A stretch of DNA of 64,000 nt from JAVJSD01 sp040219575 (GTDB lineage: Bacteria > Planctomycetota > Planctomycetia > Pirellulales > Pirellulaceae). The notes under the pieces were generated by a model, which worked only from the letters and a program-made list of their open reading frames with translations, made no database searches and was not told where the DNA came from. This document shows positions 57,989-64,000 of the stretch, in pieces. The DNA is taken from assembly GCA_040219575.1 (NCBI GenBank), contig JAVJSD010000073.1:1-64000 (forward strand), in the 5' to 3' direction. Within the stretch, counting starts at the first letter, position 1; every line of letters starts with the position of its first letter. Position numbers and translations under genes: made by a program.

Positions 57989-60070
57989 CTATACCTGTTG
58001 GTACTGCTGCTTAATGCGAGCCTGCTCTTTGGGGCTGATCCACGGCGCCGAGAGCTGCACGGCGATGGAGGTCACGCCCGCGATCATGTATCCCCAGGGC
58101 TGGGGGAACTCCCAGAACTGTCCCAGGATGACCGCCAGAATCACCACGGCGGCCGTCGACCACAGGCTCAGCCGCGTGGTGCGCAGCGGATCGGACTGCC
58201 GCCACCAGCGGAGAATCACGAACATGCCGGCGAAATAGGCGAGGTAGGCGGCGATCGGGTATTGCCCCCCCGCCACGGCGATGCTCTCGGCCAGTTCCGA
58301 TGTCTCGAACAACTGCACCTGGCGGCCGTCGACCAGCAGCAGGTTGCCGGCGCTCCACGCCACCGCCCCCAGCGCCAATCCCGCCATCAACATGATGAAG
58401 CGGCGTCGCACCTGCTCGCCCGCCGTCCCTTCCCAGAACTTGCTGATGGCAAGCACGGTCCACGCGCCGCCGGTGCTGGTGACCAGCATCCAGGCGAAGA
58501 GCGAGCCGACATCGGTGGCGGTCCACGAATTCATCGCGCCGCCGGACGTCTTCCAACCGATGACCAGCATCACCAGGCACAGCACGGCGCTGATCACCGC
58601 CGACAGCAACATCGATCCGGTGAGTTCGGCCAAGCGTTCGCCGTGCGGTTTCTCGATCAACGTGACGCGCGCCAATTGTGCGCGCGTCCGCCGCCGGCTC
58701 GAACGGCCTGCGCCTCGCGACGCTTCTCTTGCTGAGGCCGACGCCGGATGCCGCGACGGCTGACCCGCGTGGTAGCTGATCACCGCGCCGCGAATGCCGA
58801 AGTACACCAGGTACACCAAACCGGCGACGACCGCGACCGGGACGATCCAACTGGCGTTGAGCACCAGCAAAAGCGCCGTCACCACCAGCAGCACGACTTT
58901 CACCGGCGTGCCGAGATTGGCGTTGTTCCACCAATCGACCGTCTGTCCCCAACCGGTTTGCACCGCCCGGGCGATCGGCTCGTCGGCCATGCCCGGCGCG
59001 CTCATGGCGGCGGCCGAAGCGGAGTACGCCGCGGCCTGCGCAGCATGTCCCTGTGACGCTTGTCCCTGTGACGCATGACGCTGCGACGCATGACGCTGCG
59101 CCGCGCGACCGGCCACGGGCTCGGCGTTGACGATTTCCTTGACCGGCCCCAGGTGAATCTCGTGATCGCCTTCGGTGATGTACAGCGTTTCGCTGGCGCC
59201 CGCTTTTTGCGGCGTTTCGTCGGCGATGATCAGCGGGCTCGAATCGTGCTTGGCGGCGGCCGCCGGATTCGACGAACTTGACCGGTCCGCGCGCTCCAGC
59301 GCGTCGAGCATCTCGCCGACGTTCCGGAAGCGCCGCTCCGGATCCTTGGCCATGGCCCGGCGAATCACCCCACGCAACGGTTCGGCGACGCCCGACAAGT
59401 CGGGATCCGCCGTGAGGTGCTTCATGATGATCTCTTGGCTGCTCTCGCCTTCAAACGGCACGTTGCCGGTCAGCAACTCGAAGAGGATGATGCCCAGCGC
59501 GTAGATGTCGATCTCTTTGCCGTACACGCCCTTGCCGATTTCCGGCGCCATGTAGTGGAACGTGCCGACGCTCTCGGTCTGCCCGCTGCGGCGGCTGCAG
59601 GAGATGAACTTCGACAGGCCGTAGTCGCCGATCTTGACCACGTCCTCGTCGGCGAAGATGTTGCCCGGCTTGAGGTCGCGGTGGACGATGCCGTGATCGT
59701 GCAGGTAGCGCACGCCGTGGGCGATGCCGCGGAACCAGTGCATCGCCTCGCTGAGGGGCAGTCCGTTGGGATTGCGATCGACCACGTCCTTGAGGCTCTC
59801 GCCGGAGACGTACTCCATCACCACCCAGGCCTGGCCGTGGTCGTCGTAGCGGATGTCGTAGAGGGCGATGAGGTTGACGTGCTTCAGGTTGAGGCACTGG
59901 CTGACGCCGCGGAGCTCGATGTCGAGGTTCCGCTGAATGCGCTTCAGCGCAAGCTCTTTGCCCGCATCGCTGACGGCGAAATAGACTTCCCCGAAGCCCC
60001 CCACGCCGATGCCGCGTTTGATCGTGAACCCCTCGAGGGGGCGAGAACCGCTTGCGTACGCAAACTTCAT
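57989..60070 (-). CDS. Membrane Ser/Thr protein kinase
   Basis: The 693-residue protein has a Hanks-type kinase domain (about 14-275) with IGVGGFGEVY, Lys43 in LALKRI, catalytic HRDLKPGN, KIGDYGLSK in place of DFG, and YMAPE. The C-terminal half holds a linker with His-Ala-Ser-Gln repeats (about 320-345) and seven to eight transmembrane helices (about 375-690). The membrane half is polytopic, unlike the single-helix PASTA kinases, and has no recognised sensor domain. It probably phosphorylates the FHA protein or membrane partner encoded beside it. ATG at 60070 follows GCAAGGCGGAG and gives MKFAYASGSRPLEGFTIKRG, a start common in planctomycete kinases; an ATG at 60169 would add 33 residues. 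Confidence 0.92.
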   Translation of the reverse strand: MKFAYASGSRPLEGFTIKRGIGVGGFGEVYFAVSDAGKELALKRIQRNLDIELRGVSQCLNLKHVNLIALYDIRYDDHGQAWVVMEYVSGESLKDVVDRNPNGLPLSEAMHWFRGIAHGVRYLHDHGIVHRDLKPGNIFADEDVVKIGDYGLSKFISCSRRSGQTESVGTFHYMAPEIGKGVYGKEIDIYALGIILFELLTGNVPFEGESSQEIIMKHLTADPDLSGVAEPLRGVIRRAMAKDPERRFRNVGEMLDALERADRSSSSNPAAAAKHDSSPLIIADETPQKAGASETLYITEGDHEIHLGPVKEIVNAEPVAGRAAQRHASQRHASQGQASQGHAAQAAAYSASAAAMSAPGMADEPIARAVQTGWGQTVDWWNNANLGTPVKVVLLVVTALLLVLNASWIVPVAVVAGLVYLVYFGIRGAVISYHAGQPSRHPASASAREASRGAGRSSRRRTRAQLARVTLIEKPHGERLAELTGSMLLSAVISAVLCLVMLVIGWKTSGGAMNSWTATDVGSLFAWMLVTSTGGAWTVLAISKFWEGTAGEQVRRRFIMLMAGLALGAVAWSAGNLLLVDGRQVQLFETSELAESIAVAGGQYPIAAYLAYFAGMFVILRWWRQSDPLRTTRLSLWSTAAVVILAVILGQFWEFPQPWGYMIAGVTSIAVQLSAPWISPKEQARIKQQYQQV
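59040..59105 (-). repeat. 15-bp coding repeat in the kinase linker
   Basis: Four to five imperfect 15-bp units encode H/Q-A-S-Q-R/G repeats (QRHASQRHASQGQASQG). The array is likely length-variable between strains and flexible in the protein. Confidence 0.7.
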
Positions 60071-60199
60071 GGCTCCGCCTTGCGGTGAACCGGGCAGACC
60101 GGCGGCGCCAGCGCGGCGCGGCTCGACCGGCCCTCTGTCATTATCTAGCGTAGCCGTTGGTTCTTGCATGTGTCCAGTTCCCCGCGTCGGCGGCCGCAG

Positions 60200-61579
60200 T
60201 TAGGCCGGGATTTCCTCGAGGCTGAGTGAAAAGGTGTCACTGGCGACGTGGGAATTCCGCGTCAACCGGCCTCGACCGTCACAAACCCGCCCATCCACCT
60301 CGATCGACTCCATCGACCGGCAATACAATTCTCCGTCCTGCCGATACAGCACCACGTCGTCCGGCCAGTCGCGGCAGACCACGTGATTCTGCCACTTGGG
60401 CCCCAGCACGCACGATTCCGCCATCAGCAGCACCGCGTCGGCCGAGGGCTGCGAGCGGTGCCGGCTGACAAAATCCAACCGGGCCGAGGCGCTCAGCGCG
60501 TGGGGTTTGCGAAATCGCAGGCGAACGCTCTCCCCCAATTGAATCTCCTCGCCATCGCCCAGCACCACCGGGCCGTTGACCAGCCGGCCGTCGACCAGCA
60601 CCATGCCCAGCGGGTCAAGCACGTATTCTTCGCCTTGCCGGCGAATCTTGGCATGCCGTCGGGCGACATCGCCCAGAATCGGCACATCGACGTCGTTGCC
60701 GGGCGAGGCCTGGCCCAACACGATTTGGTCGTCCTGGCAGACAAGGAAACCGCCGATGGCGTCGATCCACAACAAGAACCGACTCTTCGGCTTGGCGGCA
60801 GGTTCGGCCGTGGCGGTGGCGCCGCCGCGGGTCGGCCGCCAATGATACGTGTGGTCGGTCTGGGAATTGGACGTCGCGGCGCCCGCCCCCACTTCTTCCC
60901 ACGCGCGTTTGCGGGCGTCGCGTGCCACGGCGCACTCGGGGGCGTGCTCCAGCAGCTCACAAGCGATCGACAGCACGCGGCTCCAATCTCCTTCGGCCTG
61001 GGCTCGATGCAACGATTCGTTCAATTCGCGCGCCTTGACCGCCAACTCGCCGGCGCGCTCGCGTCGCTCGTCGATTTCCGGCAAGTCGGGCCGCAACGTG
61101 GCGGCCGCGGCAAAGTGCATCTCGGCGTCGGCGAATTTGCCGACGCGTTCCAGCCCGCGGCCTCGCTCGAGGCGACGGCAGACTTCCCGCAGCGCCCGCA
61201 GTCGGTCGCTGGCCAGGCCCTTGCCTTCCAGGCTTTCGATGCGGAGCAGGGCGCCCCCGGCGTCGCCGGTTCGCAGGTAGTTGTCCACTTCGGCCAGCCC
61301 GCGCGCGATCAATGCGGCGCGAGCGGAGGCCAGTTGTTGGGTTTCTCCCCCGAGTCGTTGCGCGCTGCGGACGTCGTTCCAGCCGGCCTGGGTGTCGCCC
61401 TCGGCGATGCGGCGCGCGGCCCGTTGGGCCATCGCCTCGGCCACCTTGGCCGAGAGCTTTTGCGCCGGCAAATACTGCATCAGCTCGCCGTCGCACAGCA
61501 ACCGCTGGGCGTCGTCGAGCCGGCCGCATTTGAAGGCCTCTTCGGCCTTTTTCAGCTGGAATCGCCACGACTGGAACAT
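60200..61579 (-). CDS. FHA-domain protein with helical N-terminus
   Basis: The 459-residue protein has an N-terminal helical, TPR-like region (about 5-225; FKCGRLDDAQRLLCDGELMQ and repeated LxxA patterns), a short linker, and an FHA domain (about 270-365; IVLGQASPGNDVDVPILGDV, ARRHAKIRR, GEEIQLGESVRLRF). FHA domains bind phosphothreonine, so it is a natural reader of the neighbouring kinase. The last 90 residues resemble a second beta domain (MAESCVLGPKWQNHVVCRDW). The SRxH-type phosphopeptide loop reads ARRHAK. No membrane helix. It is separated from the kinase by about 130 bp. Confidence 0.87.
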   Translation of the reverse strand: MFQSWRFQLKKAEEAFKCGRLDDAQRLLCDGELMQYLPAQKLSAKVAEAMAQRAARRIAEGDTQAGWNDVRSAQRLGGETQQLASARAALIARGLAEVDNYLRTGDAGGALLRIESLEGKGLASDRLRALREVCRRLERGRGLERVGKFADAEMHFAAAATLRPDLPEIDERRERAGELAVKARELNESLHRAQAEGDWSRVLSIACELLEHAPECAVARDARKRAWEEVGAGAATSNSQTDHTYHWRPTRGGATATAEPAAKPKSRFLLWIDAIGGFLVCQDDQIVLGQASPGNDVDVPILGDVARRHAKIRRQGEEYVLDPLGMVLVDGRLVNGPVVLGDGEEIQLGESVRLRFRKPHALSASARLDFVSRHRSQPSADAVLLMAESCVLGPKWQNHVVCRDWPDDVVLYRQDGELYCRSMESIEVDGRVCDGRGRLTRNSHVASDTFSLSLEEIPA

Positions 61580-61647
61580 GGGTCGGGTCTGGCGGTGGGA
61601 GGAGACGAAAACGGGAAAAGCACGATCGCAGCAACCGAAACCGAAGA

Positions 61648-61681
61648 AAGGGGGTTTGGGTTTTTGGGCCCAAACCCCCTT
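61648..61681. terminator. Strong terminator, probably bidirectional
   Basis: GGGGGTTTGGG / CCCAAACCCCC stem (13 bp with the flanking A/T pairs), loop TTTTTGGG. On the minus strand it is followed by TTTCTTC, giving an intrinsic terminator after the coiled-coil gene at 61708 and before the FHA gene. Confidence 0.7.
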
Positions 61682-61707
61682 CTGTTGGCCTCAGTCATGC
61701 ACACTCA

Positions 61708-62520
61708 CTACTTCGACGCTTTGGCGAGATTGATGGTTCCCCCATCGCCTTCGCTGAAGTACTCGGCGATCTCCTTGGAGATGTCGCTATCCGCTTCTTC
61801 ATCTTCCTTCTCCAGCGGGATCAGGTCGCCGAAGCTGGTGTCGGCGTTGACCATCTTCTCGGCCACGTCGATCCGCGTCTTGATGCTTTCGACGAACTCC
61901 TTGGTCTGGGCCAGGTGGCTGTCGTCGATGTTGATGTTGCTGGCGGTCTGGGCCACCTCGACCATCTCCAGGCGAGCCTCGAGATTGGCGACCTGAACTT
62001 CCAGCTGGCTCTTGGCGGCCCGCATCTCGCCCAACTTTTCGCGGGCGGCGTTGAGCGCCTTTTCGCGGGCGGTGAGGATCATGTCCAACTTGTCCCGCGT
62101 CGCTTCGCTGGTCTTGTACTTCTCGAAACGCAACCGCAGGTCCTGACGGACGCGGCCTTCCGTGTAGGAATCGGTGCCGACGTAGAACGTGCCGCCGCCG
62201 CCTTCGAGGTGCTCGTTCAGGCGGTCGATGTCCGCCTTCTGCTGCACCAGACGCTCGTTCACCTTGGCGAGTTCTTCGCGGCGGTGCTCGATGTCGACAT
62301 CGTTCTTCGCCACGAGGTGCTCACAGCGGTGAATTTCCGGCGTGATGTCCTTGATCAGGTACTCCGCCCGATTCAACTGGCTGCGAATCGACTCCGCCTC
62401 GTTGACGAACTCCTTGCCTTGCTCCCAGGCGGTCATCAAGTGCGACCGCGTGTAGGGAACACCGAACAAACCCAGCAGCAGGAGCAGGCCCGCTCCCACG
62501 ATCAAACCCTTCTTCAACAT
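61708..62520 (-). CDS. Membrane-anchored coiled-coil protein
   Basis: The 270-residue product has one N-terminal transmembrane helix (about 5-22, LIVGAGLLLLLGLFGVP) and a long coiled coil (about 45-235) with HRCEHLVAKNDVDIEHRREE, then an acidic tail (EKEDEEADSDISKEIAEYFS). AAAGGGC precedes the ATG at 62520; the frame continues upstream to 62877 by chance. I do not recognise a family. It is cut off from the FHA gene by a terminator, so it is probably its own unit. Single-helix coiled-coil proteins often act as membrane scaffolds; this is inference. Confidence 0.78.
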   Translation of the reverse strand: MLKKGLIVGAGLLLLLGLFGVPYTRSHLMTAWEQGKEFVNEAESIRSQLNRAEYLIKDITPEIHRCEHLVAKNDVDIEHRREELAKVNERLVQQKADIDRLNEHLEGGGGTFYVGTDSYTEGRVRQDLRLRFEKYKTSEATRDKLDMILTAREKALNAAREKLGEMRAAKSQLEVQVANLEARLEMVEVAQTASNINIDDSHLAQTKEFVESIKTRIDVAEKMVNADTSFGDLIPLEKEDEEADSDISKEIAEYFSEGDGGTINLAKASK

Positions 62521-62963
62521 GACTGAGGCCCTTTCGGAAAAAGTGTGCGTGGAACAGGTGGACCAGGCGGCCCACCAACTTCGTTTCCAGAGGGTCATTC
62601 GGGCCCGCATGACGTATATTTGGGTAGGGCTTGAGTTTTTTCCACGATTTCCGGGAGCTGGACGAATCGACCAAGCTTTCCGGTAATTCTCGTCGATTAG
62701 GTTATCTAGGGAACATACACGCGACTGTTGTGGCTGAATCGCCCTAACGTGTTGCCAATTGCCGACTTTTGTTGCGTTTCGTGCACCAAATGGCAGCAGC
62801 AGCGGTCGCGAGTCCCCATTGACTGTAACTCGCAAGCCTAGGATTCGCCGTAACTTGCGATCCCAGCTCGCATCCAATGGATTGGAGCCGGCACCGAACT
62901 TGCTATTGGGTGAACCTCAGCAAGTTCAAACCGGTCTCATCGAAGACCCCATGGAGGACTGCC
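62521..62963. other. Gene-free divergent interval
   Basis: 443 bp between divergent genes. No gene is supported. TTGACT occurs at about 62819, but the nearest -10-like box is at a poor distance. Confidence 0.4.
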
Positions 62964-63185
62964 ATGCAACCGATCAATCGCGAAACGGCCCAGACCGCGG
63001 TCGCCCACTTACAGGATGCGGTCGCCGTCGCCACGCCCGAAACGTGGGAATTCACCCCCACCGCCGCCGAAGCGCTCGGCGAGTGGCTCGACAGCCAACT
63101 CGACGCACTCGAGGACCGGTTCGCGGCCTTCCGCACGCGTGATTCGGTTCGCAACGCATTACGGGGCGATCGCCAGCGAGATTGA
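62964..63185 (+). CDS. Small protein of unknown function
   Basis: The 73-residue product (MQPINRETAQTAVAHLQDAV, ALGEWLDSQLDALEDRFAAF) is mostly helical and acidic, with GGAGG before the ATG at 62964. The frame is open further upstream to 62877 but the site strongly decides the start. No family recognised; no signal peptide or membrane helix. The next plus-strand gene begins 600 bp later. Confidence 0.65.
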   Translation: MQPINRETAQTAVAHLQDAVAVATPETWEFTPTAAEALGEWLDSQLDALEDRFAAFRTRDSVRNALRGDRQRD

Positions 63186-63783
63186 TCGCTTCACGGCAAC
63201 GCTTCTCCTCTTCCGATTCAGCCGATTCCGGCTTGGCTCGCGTGTTCATGGACCACGCCGCCCGGGACGCCGCTTCCTACTTGCCTGTCGCCAGCGTCAA
63301 ACTTTGACGATTTGCGCGATCGCCCGCCTTGCATGATTTGATCCTTTGCCCAGGCGGGCCCCTCCGCGATCTCGAACCGACCGCCAAAGCGCCGGTTGTG
63401 CGCCTGCGACACGTCAGCTCGCCGACTTCCTGCGTGCCACGACACCCCGTCGCAGGTGCGAAGTCGCATGGATCCCCGACGCGTAAAAAGGGACCGTGAC
63501 CGCGGAGATCTCGCGAAGTGGAATTCGCCGGCCGATGGTGCGCCGCCGCGCGACGGAAGTGACGGCGGAGCAACGAGAATCGAACGTAGGCGGCGAGCCG
63601 CGGCGCGGCGGCCATTGGGCGCCGATCGCGGCGGCCCACGACTTTCTCCTCCGCGCCGGCACGGCGGTTGCCTAGTGAGCCATGGTGCGATCGCGAGGTC
63701 GTCGCGGAGCGTTTGCCGAAACCTCTCGTCCCCTGCGAGTGCGGCGCTCCGCCCCAGTTTCCTCTGTCCCGAAGGAGCACGTC
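63186..63783. other. Gene-free interval
   Basis: 598 bp in which I see no supported gene, hairpin terminator or promoter pair. Open frames on the minus strand run through the small gene at 63784 and look like composition artefacts. Confidence 0.4.
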
Positions 63784-63915
63784 ATGACCGTCGTCCCCCT
63801 CAACGACGCCGCTTTCGAACTCGCCGAGAGCCTCGAAATCAGCCACCTGCAAGCCGTCGATCTGGTGGAGGGCATCCTCTACGACTTCGACACGGACTAC
63901 GACGACGAGGTGTAA
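63784..63915 (+). CDS. Very small acidic protein
   Basis: The 43-residue product begins MTVVPLNDAAFELAESLEIS and ends DFDTDYDDEV, an acidic tail. AAGGAG precedes the ATG at optimal distance. It fits no family I know. It lies 30 bp before the next small gene and is probably co-transcribed with it. Confidence 0.6.
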   Translation: MTVVPLNDAAFELAESLEISHLQAVDLVEGILYDFDTDYDDEV

Positions 63916-63945
63916 GCTCTGGAAGCAAGAAAACCAGGAGAAGCC

Positions 63946-64000
63946 ATGAGCCAGCAATGGGGACTTTGCCGAGACTGCAAGTGGTGGCAACTCGAGCCGG
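63946..64000 (+). CDS. Partial gene with Cys-x2-Cys start, cut by the window
   Basis: AGGAG precedes an ATG at 63946; the visible 18 codons read MSQQWGLCRDCKWWQLEP, with a Cys-x2-Cys pair suggesting a small zinc-binding protein. The remainder lies outside the window, so nothing more can be said. Confidence 0.5.
   Translation, partial: MSQQWGLCRDCKWWQLEP

Noticed and set aside
63277..63990. 237-codon minus-strand frame at the right edge
   Set aside because: Overlaps two plus-strand small genes with strong ribosome-binding sites and has no domain-like sequence.

Overview
The window is high-GC chromosomal DNA from a planctomycete, most likely of the Pirellulales type. The evidence is the gene content: a secreted cysteine-rich repeat protein of the planctomycete YTV cell-wall type, a large secreted dehydrogenase with a C-terminal c-type haem site, a Ser/Thr kinase with an N-terminus I know from Planctomycetes, an HPr/EI phosphorelay without a sugar permease, and many small two-helix membrane proteins. 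No phage, plasmid, CRISPR array or complete insertion sequence is visible. All functional names rest on motifs read by eye from the translations; no database search was run.

Layout. 0.2-10.8 kb: GTPase Der, a secreted terpenoid-cyclase-fold repeat protein, GroES, a coiled-coil protein, a Gly-rich secreted protein, a sigma-54 activator, a secreted agmatine-deiminase-like enzyme and two related small membrane proteins. 10.9-16.7 kb: a secreted dehydrogenase/cytochrome and a secreted double hydrolase, separated by a TTAA-flanked inverted-repeat element. 16.9-19.5 kb: a tight three-gene operon of unknown function headed by a LexA-type winged helix fused to a pRiA4b ORF-3-like domain; this is the best candidate here for an undescribed system. 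19.7-28 kb: coiled-coil protein, flavin disulfide reductase, tRNA-Gln, Rex, a lone pseudopilin, the YTV protein and a D,D-carboxypeptidase. 28.6-39.3 kb: LptF/G-like permease, a GT2-GT39 fusion, SDR, LOG-like protein, HEAT/propeller protein, and a PAS-GAF-receiver protein coupled to a metallophosphoesterase. 39.6-45.7 kb: superoxide dismutase, C-terminal processing protease, a membrane protein, creatininase-like and isochorismatase-like hydrolases.

45.9-51.8 kb is a continuous plus-strand run hpf-ptsN-ptsH-ptsI-DUF2344-rng, combining ribosome hibernation, a regulatory phosphorelay and an RNase E/G enzyme. 52.4-55.8 kb holds small orphan genes, a toxin-antitoxin pair with a broken toxin, a PLP-dependent dehydratase and a secreted protein. 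55.8-62.5 kb is a minus-strand signalling block, in transcription order: membrane coiled-coil protein, FHA protein, membrane Ser/Thr kinase, membrane protein, ECF sigma factor, zinc-type anti-sigma factor. The right edge holds very small genes, the last one cut by the window end.

The intergenic spaces are rich in short hairpin elements that fall into families (GGAAGTCGTGAGACTTCC and relatives; 17-bp and 19-bp hairpins whose stems change in a compensatory way) and in short exact tandem duplications. One hairpin element forms the boundary of a gene remnant encoding an EF-hand. Several genes have convincing -35/-10 boxes with 17-bp spacers, and four good intrinsic terminators can be seen.
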